Assembly: GCF_003260975.1 (NCBI RefSeq)
Contig: NZ_CP030041.1
Span: 2,713,001-2,777,000 of the forward strand
Length of the DNA stretch: 64,000 nt
From: Echinicola strongylocentroti
GTDB lineage: Bacteria > Bacteroidota > Bacteroidia > Cytophagales > Cyclobacteriaceae
Reading direction: 5' to 3'
This document shows, piece after piece, positions 1 to 7,947 of the stretch. Position 1 is the stretch's first letter. The number at the start of each line of letters is the position of its first letter. The translations under genes and the position numbers were made by a program. The notes beneath the pieces are model-generated. The model ran no database searches. It was given only the letters and a program-made list of their open reading frames with translations, and had not been told where the DNA came from.

Positions 1-38
1 TAAATCGAGTTATTCCTTATCCCTAAACGGGTAATAAA

Positions 39-66
39 AAAGGCGGTTGTAAAAACCGCCTTTTCG
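39..66 (-). terminator. Intrinsic terminator of the TPR gene operon
   Basis: Inverted repeat AAGGCGGTT / AACCGCCTT with a 5-nt loop, flanked by A-runs. Read on the minus strand the stem is followed by seven T. It lies about 40 bp beyond the stop of the minus-strand TPR gene and ends the coaX-OMP-TPR operon. Confidence 0.85.
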
Positions 67-102
67 CATTTGGCTATTGCCTATAATTTAGTGTGCTTTT
101 TC

Positions 103-1407
103 TTAATCTCTGGTTCTTAAGGTCACTGACTGACCTACCCAACATCCAGTGTTGATGGACTGTCCTTCTTGATAACCTTCTGTAAACAGTTCCTCTTTAG
201 ATGGGAATCTTGCTTTTGCATTGGCCATTCCTGAATTGTTTCCTGCTTTGGCAAATGCTTCATAAGCTGCGATAAATACAGAATAATCTTTCACACGGCT
301 CTGACCGCCTCTACAATCATTTGAAGAACCCATGTACAGACTACCGATGAAGTTCCATACATCAGCCGTCTTCTCGCTATCAAATTCGAGAACCTTTAAA
401 GCTGATTGACGGGCAGTAGACTTTTTACCTTGCTGCGCTTGGGCTTTGGCAAGGTCGTAATACACCTCTGCACGCTGCGAGTCGTTATCAGCAAGATCCA
501 GCGCCTTTGTAAACATTTCCTCTGCAGTGCTATAATCTTTACTTTGCATGGCTCGCATACCCCTTACTTGGGAAGTAGAGAATGTCGGACTATCGTTATC
601 AACAATTTCCAATGCTTTGGTAAATGCTTCTGAAGAAGTACACTTGTATTGTACAGAGTATTGGAATACTCGCTTTGCCAAGGCAATATCGTCAGGATTA
701 GCTTCCATTTGCGGAGCAAGTTTGTTTTGGATAAAATCACAATCGATAATTTCCATGTTTACAAGGATCTTGTCCAAAGTTGATTTTTGTCCTGAGACAT
801 CAGCGCCTTCCGCTTCTGCCTTATCCAATCTGGCATAGAGACCGTCATAGATCTCCAACACTTCTTGGTCGGTATACGCTTGGTTATAAGCATAATTTCT
901 ATACACCAAGTCGAAGTACGCAGGTACCAATCCGGCCGTGTTGATTTCGCCGTTCAGCTCAATATCCTTGGCAAAATAATCAGCAGCTATCCCTACTTTT
1001 TCTTTGTCACCTCTATAGTAGTTATAGGCATAATATGCTTGGTTTTCGATCCAGTTGGCTGTGTTATCGTACTTCTCGCCCCTTAGTTCATATACCGTCA
1101 TTACGGAATCCTGATATACTTCCTTTTGGGCTTCATCAGATGTTTCTTTTGATGCGCCATCGTATACGGTAACCCCATTGATATAAATGGCTTCGTTCAG
1201 ATCAGGAGCGTTGACCAATAGCCAGTGGAGCGGCTTGGTCGCCTGAATGAACTGATCAGCTTTCATGTAATCGTTGTAGGCAGCGTTATACTCCCTAGCT
1301 TTTGCTTCCATTTGGGGGTCAGATGGCCAGTTCCAACCTTCTTGGGCCTGTGCCATACCCACCAATACAAAAGACAATAACCCTAATAATGCAAATTTAC
1401 CTTTCAT
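103..1407 (-). CDS. Exported tetratricopeptide-repeat protein
   Basis: 434 aa. A signal peptide (about residues 1-21, ending AQA) sends it to the periplasm or outer membrane. The rest is alpha-helical. TPR-like repeats are clearest at about residues 280-350, for example the segments around MRAMQSKDYSTAEEMFTKAL and AEVYYDLAKAQAQQGKKSTA. TPR proteins act as protein-protein scaffolds; no catalytic motif is visible. It is the last gene of a minus-strand operon after coaX and an outer-membrane protein, with 11 bp to the latter. The same order is common in Bacteroidota, next to envelope biogenesis genes, so an envelope-assembly role is likely but inferred. Partner and exact function are unknown. 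Confidence 0.85.
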   Translation of the reverse strand: MKGKFALLGLLSFVLVGMAQAQEGWNWPSDPQMEAKAREYNAAYNDYMKADQFIQATKPLHWLLVNAPDLNEAIYINGVTVYDGASKETSDEAQKEVYQDSVMTVYELRGEKYDNTANWIENQAYYAYNYYRGDKEKVGIAADYFAKDIELNGEINTAGLVPAYFDLVYRNYAYNQAYTDQEVLEIYDGLYARLDKAEAEGADVSGQKSTLDKILVNMEIIDCDFIQNKLAPQMEANPDDIALAKRVFQYSVQYKCTSSEAFTKALEIVDNDSPTFSTSQVRGMRAMQSKDYSTAEEMFTKALDLADNDSQRAEVYYDLAKAQAQQGKKSTARQSALKVLEFDSEKTADVWNFIGSLYMGSSNDCRGGQSRVKDYSVFIAAYEAFAKAGNNSGMANAKARFPSKEELFTEGYQEGQSINTGCWVGQSVTLRTRD

Positions 1408-1418
1408 ACTCGTTTTGT

Positions 1419-2702
1419 TTATTCAAATACTTTTTTGTAGAACCAACTGTTGTCGTTGATGGAAAAGCCCAAAGAGAATTTTACATAATCCTCTTGTACC
1501 AGTCCACCTTCTGTTGTACCTCTCTGTCCTAGCTTTACTGCAAAATTTAACAGAGATAAGCTGTTCATCGGAACAGAAGCTCCAAAATTGATGCCAATAT
1601 CATTGACTTTATTGTCACCTATAAGATAAGGTGTCTGCTCAAATTCAATCCCTGCACGAAATGTACTCCGCATAAAAACACTCTCGATAGAGTAAATATC
1701 CGGAATAAATTGCCCCCCTAAAGCTATTCTAAAGGATTTTCCAAGATCATCATTTCTTCCTAAAAAGGACTCATACTGTGTAAAATCCTGATGCTGAGCT
1801 TCAAGCCCAATCACAAATTTATTAATTTTTTCGAAAGATGCGCCATAACCTAACTTATTAGGTAAATAAATATTTCCTTTTTCATTATCGAAGATTACCT
1901 GGCCTTCCGAATCCAAGTTACTAGCATCGTCAAGATCTGTGACATTTGCATAAGCTTTTCCATTAAGCTCACCAAAAACCTGATAAATGGCACCAAAATT
2001 TAACCTACTGCGGTCCCCAGTGCGTAAAGCATAGTGGGCTCCACCTTTCAATCCAAAATCGTGAATGGTCATCCGATCGTAATATTGTGTTTGCGCTCCA
2101 GCAAGTACACCATCATCATCCAATAAGGTGATCTGCTGACGCTTGATCGTCGAACCAAACAAATAAGATCCTTGTATTCCTAAATTAAAATTTTTGAACA
2201 GCTCAAAACCCGTATTTACATAAACCTCACTGATGCCTCCACGACCTCTCATTCGGCTGATGGAAGACAAATCGGAATTGACCACTGGTGATTCTACTAA
2301 GTGCTCATAATCTACCGTACTGACTTGGTCTAGCCCTAGACCGATGGTCCACTTGCGGGGCTTTACGGGGAAAGACAATGTCACATAACTAAGACCTCCA
2401 CCATCTAAGGTAGACTCACTGTCTTGAGTACTCGCATTATAGCGCTTGTAGTTAAAGGCCGCCTGAAAGTTAAATACATTGTTCTTTACTGACATGGCGG
2501 GGTTTACCTGATTGACAGACCAAGCGTCACCATAGCTGATGCCCAGCCCTCCCATCGCTTGGTTTTGGGTAAGGCCTGAGTTGTTCATGTCACCCGCCCC
2601 TATGGAGCTGTATGTGGAAGAACCAACCTGTCCTTTTACCTGATTAGATATAAAAATGGCACAAAATACGCCAAGTAGTTGCAGTCTAGTTTGTATTGAC
2701 AT
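1419..2702 (-). CDS. Outer-membrane beta-barrel protein (FadL/PorV-like), function unknown
   Basis: 427 aa with a signal peptide (residues 1-24, ending VKG). The mature N-terminus has the pattern YSSIGAGDMN...GGLGISYGDAWSVNQVNPA, typical of Bacteroidota barrel proteins that resemble FadL/PorV. The remainder alternates short amphipathic strands and turns and ends in an aromatic residue near the C-terminus (WFYKKVFE). Its start overlaps the end of coaX by 17 bp, so translation is probably coupled. Substrate or partner is not evident. Class assignment rests on residue pattern and context, not on a catalytic motif. Confidence 0.8.
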   Translation of the reverse strand: MSIQTRLQLLGVFCAIFISNQVKGQVGSSTYSSIGAGDMNNSGLTQNQAMGGLGISYGDAWSVNQVNPAMSVKNNVFNFQAAFNYKRYNASTQDSESTLDGGGLSYVTLSFPVKPRKWTIGLGLDQVSTVDYEHLVESPVVNSDLSSISRMRGRGGISEVYVNTGFELFKNFNLGIQGSYLFGSTIKRQQITLLDDDGVLAGAQTQYYDRMTIHDFGLKGGAHYALRTGDRSRLNFGAIYQVFGELNGKAYANVTDLDDASNLDSEGQVIFDNEKGNIYLPNKLGYGASFEKINKFVIGLEAQHQDFTQYESFLGRNDDLGKSFRIALGGQFIPDIYSIESVFMRSTFRAGIEFEQTPYLIGDNKVNDIGINFGASVPMNSLSLLNFAVKLGQRGTTEGGLVQEDYVKFSLGFSINDNSWFYKKVFE

Positions 2703-3414
2703 TGTAATTTAATATTCTATTCAATCCATGCAGGACCAAATTGGGGATTACAAATATGTAGTCTTTTGTTAAGCTTTCAAAGAATTTCGCATCGCCACCG
2801 CAAATAAACACCTTTAAATCTTCGTATTGCCTGCGGTATTCGCTTATAGCTCCTTCCAGCTCAAAGCGGATTCCATGATAAACACCGCTTTCCATTCCTT
2901 CTTGGGTGCTTTTGCCCGTGAGAATCGGGAATGAGCGTTCCGGATCATGGATCACTAAGGGAAGACGCGCCGTTTGCGCATGCATGGCCTGAAATCTCAT
3001 TTGGACGCCTGGAGAGATCGCACCACCCCAATAGCAGGGCTGACCGTCTATAAAATCGTACGTGATGCAAGTACCCAAGTCTATGCTCAGGACGGAACAG
3101 CCTTCAGCCATGGTGTGCGCACCAATTGCCGCAGCTATCCTGTCCAGCCCCAGCGTGTGCGGGGTCTCATAGCCATTGGCTACAGGCATGGGGGTGCTTC
3201 GGTCCAGAAATAGAAATGAAAATGGAAGCATCACCTCAAGTTCTTTTTTCGCCCATCTCACTGAGCTCACCAGCACTTGGTCGATTCCCCATCCCTCTAT
3301 GCTGACCAACAGCTCGTCCAAATACTCTTCCACGACATCCTCCACAAGCTTCTCGCCGTCAAACAGCGCTGCCTTGATTCGCGTATTACCGATATCGATG
3401 ACCAAATTTTTCAA
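2686..3414 (-). CDS. coaX: Type III pantothenate kinase
   Basis: 242 aa, normal for the family. It phosphorylates pantothenate with ATP in the first step of coenzyme A synthesis, in the cytoplasm. Visible motifs are the N-terminal phosphate-binding DIGNTRIK (6-13), GLDRIAA (about 88-94), the SIDLGTCITYDFIDG block carrying the catalytic Asp, and GGAISPGVQMR. This is the ASKHA-fold type III enzyme, not the CoaA type. First gene of the coaX-OMP-TPR operon and divergent from anmK across 168 bp. Start chosen at the ATG giving the canonical N-terminus MKNLVIDIGNT. Confidence 0.95.
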   Translation of the reverse strand: MKNLVIDIGNTRIKAALFDGEKLVEDVVEEYLDELLVSIEGWGIDQVLVSSVRWAKKELEVMLPFSFLFLDRSTPMPVANGYETPHTLGLDRIAAAIGAHTMAEGCSVLSIDLGTCITYDFIDGQPCYWGGAISPGVQMRFQAMHAQTARLPLVIHDPERSFPILTGKSTQEGMESGVYHGIRFELEGAISEYRRQYEDLKVFICGGDAKFFESLTKDYIFVIPNLVLHGLNRILNYNVNTN

Positions 3415-3582
3415 TCTGTACGCTTTGAAAGTCTCGCTACATTTTCACATTAAATGGGTGCTATTTTCAAAATTAACAGTATCCCAAATTTCGGCCCTAA
3501 AATACGGAATTTAAAAAGGAGGTTTGAAATACGCCCATTAAAATTATCTTTAACCTTTCGTTTTTAACAAACTTTAACCCTT

Positions 3583-4677
3583 ATGAAATCTTCTGACACT
3601 TATAAGGCAATCGGATTGATGTCTGGCACATCTGGTGATGGACTGGATATTGCCCATTGCACTTTTCGGCGGACCGCTACCTGGAGCTTTGTTATAGACA
3701 AGGCATCCACGGTGCCATTTCCCGTTGATCTGGGCAGACGGTTAGGTGGCTCACACCTGCTGTCCGGCGAGGAGCTTGCTTTGCTGGACGTAGATTTTGG
3801 CTCGTGGATGGGGAAATGCGTAAGGCAATTCTGCCAAGAAAACAAACTGACACCAGATTTGGTAGCCTCCCATGGCCACACCGTTTTTCACCAGCCCCAT
3901 AAGGGAATGACCTTACAGATAGGTTCGGGCTGGACGTTGTCACAAGAAAGCAACTGTACCGTCATCAATGATTTCAGAAGTTTGGATGTTTCCTTGGGAG
4001 GACAAGGAGCCCCTTTAGCCCCCGTCGGCGACCATTTCCTATTTCCCGCGTATGATTTTTGCCTTAACCTCGGAGGGATCTCCAACGTCTCCATGATGCA
4101 TAATGGTAAAAGGGCGGCATTTGACGTATCTCCTTTTAACCTGCTACTGAATGAGCTTGCCCGCAAAAAAGGTTTACCTTATGACCGAGGGGGTAAAATG
4201 GCTTCTGCTGGCACAGTCAATACCACTTTTTTGAACCAACTTAATTCGGTCGGCTTTTACCAAAAAGAAGGGGCCAAGTCACTAGGGAGAGAAGAAATGG
4301 AAAGTGTATTCCTTCCATTGTTGAACCAGCAGGAGGACACTATCGAAAACTTACTGGCCACCTTAATAACACACTATACTGAGCAAATCTCCAAAGTCAT
4401 CCACCACCATCCCACCATCCAGACCAACAAGCTTTTGGTGACTGGAGGAGGGGCTTATAATGATTACTTCATCAAGCAACTACAGCAACGTCTGGGCACT
4501 ATGACAGAAGTAGTGGTACCGGCTCCCTCCATTGTCGAATTTAAGGAAGCTGTGATCTTTGCCTTTCTTGGGGTCCTAAAAATGAACAATGAAATCAACA
4601 CATTCGGGTCGGTGACAGGCGCTAATCGGGACAGCAGCGGGGGAGTACTCTATAAACCGCAAGGCCCCGCCTTTTAG
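3583..4677 (+). CDS. anmK: Anhydro-N-acetylmuramic acid kinase
   Basis: 364 aa, full length. It converts 1,6-anhydro-MurNAc to MurNAc-6-phosphate in peptidoglycan recycling. Motifs: the ATP-binding GLMSGTSGDGLDIA (11-24), SHGHTVFHQP, the catalytic region NDFRSLDVSLGGQGAPLAPVGD (Asp of DFRS, then GGQGAPL), NLGGISNVS, and the C-terminal nucleotide loop LLVTGGGAYND. It is transcribed alone, divergently from coaX. No MurQ etherase gene is near, so the rest of the recycling route lies elsewhere. Confidence 0.95.
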   Translation: MKSSDTYKAIGLMSGTSGDGLDIAHCTFRRTATWSFVIDKASTVPFPVDLGRRLGGSHLLSGEELALLDVDFGSWMGKCVRQFCQENKLTPDLVASHGHTVFHQPHKGMTLQIGSGWTLSQESNCTVINDFRSLDVSLGGQGAPLAPVGDHFLFPAYDFCLNLGGISNVSMMHNGKRAAFDVSPFNLLLNELARKKGLPYDRGGKMASAGTVNTTFLNQLNSVGFYQKEGAKSLGREEMESVFLPLLNQQEDTIENLLATLITHYTEQISKVIHHHPTIQTNKLLVTGGGAYNDYFIKQLQQRLGTMTEVVVPAPSIVEFKEAVIFAFLGVLKMNNEINTFGSVTGANRDSSGGVLYKPQGPAF

Positions 4678-4990
4678 GTTGCCCTCTGACTTGCTAGTCA
4701 ACACCAATGCTATACCCAATCTGTCGTGTTTTTTTTTCGCTTATACTATATTTTCAATACTTTTTGACTAAATTATAGGCATTAATTTGCAGAAATTTAC
4801 CATTTGGTATCCCATACTATAAGCCTAATATAAAACCATGAAAAGAAGTATTTTTCACCAAATCGCCCATTGTAAGAAAAAATTCAAACCTGAAGCAGGT
4901 ATTTTTGTAGAAAAACAATAATCAGCACTGCAAAAAATAGCCTAAAATCTATTTTTTTATATTTTTGTTCAACCCAATAACCCATACCGT
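4678..4990 (+). other. Intergenic region after anmK
   Basis: About 310 bp, AT-rich in its second half, with no convincing gene and no clear terminator behind anmK. Two Bacteroidota -7-type boxes are present: TATTTTTG at 4900-4907 and at 4960-4967. The second is well placed for the small gene at 4991. Confidence 0.5.
4960..4967 (+). promoter_or_regulatory. Candidate -7 promoter element
   Basis: TATTTTTG fits the Bacteroidota TAnnTTTG consensus. It ends 23 bp before the ATG of the small gene at 4991. No clean -33 TTTG is seen at the expected 19-21 bp spacing. Confidence 0.4.
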
Positions 4991-5176
4991 ATGAATGAAT
5001 TGCTAAAGCGATGTGAGGGCATGAAGCCAGGGATTGTTTTTGAGTGGAACGATAGCGAACCTGAGGATGTGAGCAGGGCCGTTTTGAACGCATTGAAAAA
5101 AATCTGTGACCTCCATTCTCAAAAAACGGGCATTGCCAAAAAGTCTTTTGAGATAGCGTTAAGACAATTGGTATAA
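4991..5176 (+). CDS. Small hypothetical protein
   Basis: 61 aa, cytoplasmic (no signal or membrane segment), mixed charge, mostly helical from residue 25 on. It begins MNELLKRCEGMKPGIVFEWN and ends in KKSFEIALRQLV. I do not recognise a family. Support for coding: a TAnnTTTG box just upstream, a sensible ATG, and no competing frame. It lies between anmK and nhaD on the same strand with no obvious functional link. Confidence 0.5.
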   Translation: MNELLKRCEGMKPGIVFEWNDSEPEDVSRAVLNALKKICDLHSQKTGIAKKSFEIALRQLV

Positions 5177-5366
5177 AGAAAGTCAAAAAACTACTGATCA
5201 GGAATAATGATTAACATAAAATTAATTTATTCCGGCCATACGAATTTATTTTGGTGGGTTTGGTTCAAATTCTGTAGTTTAGGGGTGCGTATTCCTTCAA
5301 CTGCTTTTATTCCCATAGGGGAAAGGATCAAAAAAACCTAAGACGAATTAATCTAATTCCATTTTA

Positions 5367-6893
5367 ATGAAGAATGTTATAATTGCTTTTGGGATTATCT
5401 TGGGAACGGTATTCTTTACCGGCTCAGCCAGTGTCATGGCCCAGGATAACCACCAAACTACCCAAGTATCAACGCAACAGGAGGAACACGGAGAAGATCA
5501 AGGCCATCAATCTGACACTGAGCATGGTGATGCCCATGGAGAGGATGAAGCAGGTCATGCTCATGCACCTGTTTGGTTAGTCATTCCTTTTGTAGTCCTG
5601 CTATTGATGATCGCCACAGGCCCGTTGTTCTATGAGAATTTTTGGCACCACAACTACCCCAAAGTCGCTGTTGTATTGGCTGCCCTGGTGGTCCTGTATT
5701 ATATCTTTGCGATGCACAATACCCACGCACCGGTACATGCGCTCGCAGAATACCTTCAGTTCATTGCTTTGCTGGCCTCGCTTTATATTGCGTCGGGCGG
5801 TATAATGATCTCTATCGACAAGCAATCTACTCCGCTAGCCAATGTAACACTCCTATTGATAGGGTCGGTGATCGCTAACTTTATAGGCACCACTGGAGCT
5901 TCGATGCTCCTCATTAGGCCTTTCATTCGGCTCAATAAAAACAACATAAAAGCCTACCATATCATTTTCTTCATCTTTATGGTGAGTAATGTGGGAGGAT
6001 CACTCACGCCTATCGGTGACCCCCCATTGTTTTTGGGATTTCTGAAAGGAGTGCCCTTCTTCTGGACACTGCAACATAATTGGCCGGCTTGGATCATTGC
6101 CTTGGTTATTCTCGCAACGGCTTTCTATTTTATAGACAAAAAGCTTGGGCGGGCAGCGAATGACGAGGAAATCGAAGAAACCCCTTCCTACACCAATAAG
6201 ATTTCACTGATCGGTTCCAGAAATTTTCTTTGGTTATTGGTAGTGATCATCTCCGTATTTCTGGATCCCAACGTCCTTGACTGGGTACCTGCCATCGTTT
6301 ATGACGGCACCAAATTCTCCTTTATCAGAGAAACCATCATGTTTTCGGTAGCCTTTTTCTCCTATAAGTTTGCAGATAAAAGGGCCATAAAGGGCAATGA
6401 ATTTAACTTCGAACCTATCAGGGAAGTAGCCTTTATATTCATAGGGATTTTTGGCACCATGATGCCAGCGCTAGAGCTGGTAGGCAACTTTGCCAAATCC
6501 CCCGCTGGCGCGGAACTGATCACCCACAATAGCCTCTACTGGGGAACAGGCTTGCTTTCGGGATTCTTGGATAACGCCCCCACTTACCTCAACTTCCTTG
6601 CAGCGGCAATGGCCTCCAGGGGAGCTACTATTTCCAATGTAGACATGGTAAGACAGTTTGCCATGGACGGTTACCATGATTCAGCTTTTCAGCTAATGGC
6701 GATCTCCATTGCCTCTGTGTTCTTCGGCGCCATGACCTATATTGGTAACGGACCTAACTTTATGGTAAAGTCAATTGCGGAGCAATCAGGTATCAAAATG
6801 CCTTCTTTCTTTGGCTACATCATTCGGTTTTCAATACCGATTCTCTTACCGGTACTGATCATCACTTGGCTGATTTTCTTTGCTTTCGTATAA
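5367..6893 (+). CDS. nhaD: NhaD-type Na+/H+ antiporter with His/acid-rich N-terminal extension
   Basis: 508 aa. Sodium/proton antiporter of the NhaD/ArsB ion-transporter superfamily, inner membrane, for sodium and pH homeostasis; this fits a marine or halotolerant host. A signal-peptide-like segment (1-25, ending VMA) is followed by about 42 residues rich in His, Glu and Asp (27-68, seven His). About a dozen hydrophobic segments then run to the C-terminus. Conserved NhaD blocks: GTTGASMLLIRP, NVGGSLTPIGDPPLFLGF and GFLDNAPTYLNF. The charged extension would face the periplasm and may bind cations; that is inference. Single gene with its own terminator. Confidence 0.92.
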   Translation: MKNVIIAFGIILGTVFFTGSASVMAQDNHQTTQVSTQQEEHGEDQGHQSDTEHGDAHGEDEAGHAHAPVWLVIPFVVLLLMIATGPLFYENFWHHNYPKVAVVLAALVVLYYIFAMHNTHAPVHALAEYLQFIALLASLYIASGGIMISIDKQSTPLANVTLLLIGSVIANFIGTTGASMLLIRPFIRLNKNNIKAYHIIFFIFMVSNVGGSLTPIGDPPLFLGFLKGVPFFWTLQHNWPAWIIALVILATAFYFIDKKLGRAANDEEIEETPSYTNKISLIGSRNFLWLLVVIISVFLDPNVLDWVPAIVYDGTKFSFIRETIMFSVAFFSYKFADKRAIKGNEFNFEPIREVAFIFIGIFGTMMPALELVGNFAKSPAGAELITHNSLYWGTGLLSGFLDNAPTYLNFLAAAMASRGATISNVDMVRQFAMDGYHDSAFQLMAISIASVFFGAMTYIGNGPNFMVKSIAEQSGIKMPSFFGYIIRFSIPILLPVLIITWLIFFAFV

Positions 6894-6921
6894 ATGAATA
6901 AAAACCACCAATCAATAAATG

Positions 6922-6957
6922 AAAAAAGCTTGGCCATTGATGGACCAAGCTTTTTTT
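6922..6957 (+). terminator. Intrinsic terminator after nhaD
   Basis: Stem AAAAAAGCTTGG / CCAAGCTTTTTTT, 11-nt loop, followed by a T-run. It begins 29 bp after the nhaD stop. Confidence 0.85.
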
Positions 6958-7066
6958 AGGATAAAGCGGTAGTTGTGTGAATTGATAAGCGCCAGGAAGA
7001 TGGTGGCTGCTACAACAAGGAGATAATTTTTGATGTTTACCCCTTAAAGACCTGTCCATGGCACAC

Positions 7067-7098
7067 AAAAAGTAAGGAGGCCTTTCGAGCCTCCTTAC
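7067..7098 (-). terminator. Intrinsic terminator of the small exported protein gene
   Basis: Perfect 10-bp stem GTAAGGAGGC / GCCTCCTTAC with a 7-nt loop. On the minus strand it is followed by TTTTT. It sits 38 bp beyond the stop of the minus-strand gene at 7136. Confidence 0.8.
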
Positions 7099-7135
7099 CG
7101 TGGGTTATTGTTAATTGTAAAATGGGTACTATTTT

Positions 7136-7486
7136 TTAATCTTCTTTGAAACGATCCACGATGTACAGAAATAGGTTAAAGGACAATGTGGACATTTCTT
7201 TATCTTTTTTGGTCTCCTTTTCACCACCTGCTTTATAAATTGGATTTTCCTTTCTCTCTTTGACAGAAGTTTGTGCTGGTTGGGTAGAGGTCACCCTTTC
7301 AGGCTTGTATTCCTCAAATGACTCTTCTTCGAATTCACTACCCTGTGACTGTCCTTCATGCTCTACATGTCGGTCGCAGTCCCTAATTTCCTGCGCACTA
7401 ACCTCCACGGAATAACACACCATAAAACCTATCCCTAAAAGGACTACTTTGCAGTAATTAGATAGAATTTGGTTAGTTTTGAACAT
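7136..7486 (-). CDS. Small exported hypothetical protein
   Basis: 116 aa from the ATG at 7486; a TTG seven codons upstream is less likely. A signal peptide (MFKTNQILSNYCKVVLLGIG onwards, ending VSAQ) is followed by a short, polar, low-complexity region rich in Glu, Lys and Gln. The C-terminus is hydrophobic-aromatic (LSFNLFLYIVDRFKED). Similar small secreted proteins with an NLF.YI.DRFK-like tail occur in Cytophagales, but no function is known to me. Divergent from csaA and followed by a good terminator, which supports a real gene. Confidence 0.6.
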   Translation of the reverse strand: MFKTNQILSNYCKVVLLGIGFMVCYSVEVSAQEIRDCDRHVEHEGQSQGSEFEEESFEEYKPERVTSTQPAQTSVKERKENPIYKAGGEKETKKDKEMSTLSFNLFLYIVDRFKED

Positions 7487-7563
7487 CGTAAAATATAATT
7501 TTAACAATATAAAATTATTCCTAGAGAATTCGAGGTTTCCAAATATACAAATTATTGAATAAT

Positions 7564-7899
7564 ATGCAAACGATTCAGTTTTCTGATTTTCAAAAGGTTG
7601 AAATAAGAATAGGCACCATTGTCAGTGCTGAAATTTTCAAAGAGGCCAAAAAACCAGCTTATAAACTTCAGGTCGACCTCGGAAAATTGGGGATAAAAAA
7701 ATCCTCCGCCCAAATCACCGAATATTACAAGGCAGAAGATTTGCCGGGTAAACAGGTCATTTGTATCTGTAATTTTCCTCCCAAACAAATCGCCAACATA
7801 ATGTCCGAAGTGTTAGTGACTGGGTTTCATGATGAAAACGGTCATGTTTCCCTCGCCACCACTGACCTGAAGGTTCCCGATGGCACTAAATTATCCTAA
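7564..7899 (+). CDS. csaA: tRNA-binding protein CsaA-like
   Basis: 111 aa from the ATG at 7564; a TTG at 7555 would add three residues. A single OB-fold tRNA-binding domain fills the protein: FQKVEIRIGTIVSAE near the start, then QVDLGKLGIKKSSAQIT and the conserved PGKQVICICNFPPKQIANIMSE. The family comprises homodimeric tRNA-binding or chaperone-like proteins, also related to the C-terminus of MetRS. Cytoplasmic. It lies 48 bp before murF-alr on the same strand and may be co-transcribed. Confidence 0.9.
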   Translation: MQTIQFSDFQKVEIRIGTIVSAEIFKEAKKPAYKLQVDLGKLGIKKSSAQITEYYKAEDLPGKQVICICNFPPKQIANIMSEVLVTGFHDENGHVSLATTDLKVPDGTKLS

Positions 7900-7947
7900 A
7901 AATCTACACCTTCCATTTGTCAATACCCTCCAAGACGTTTTTTTAAT

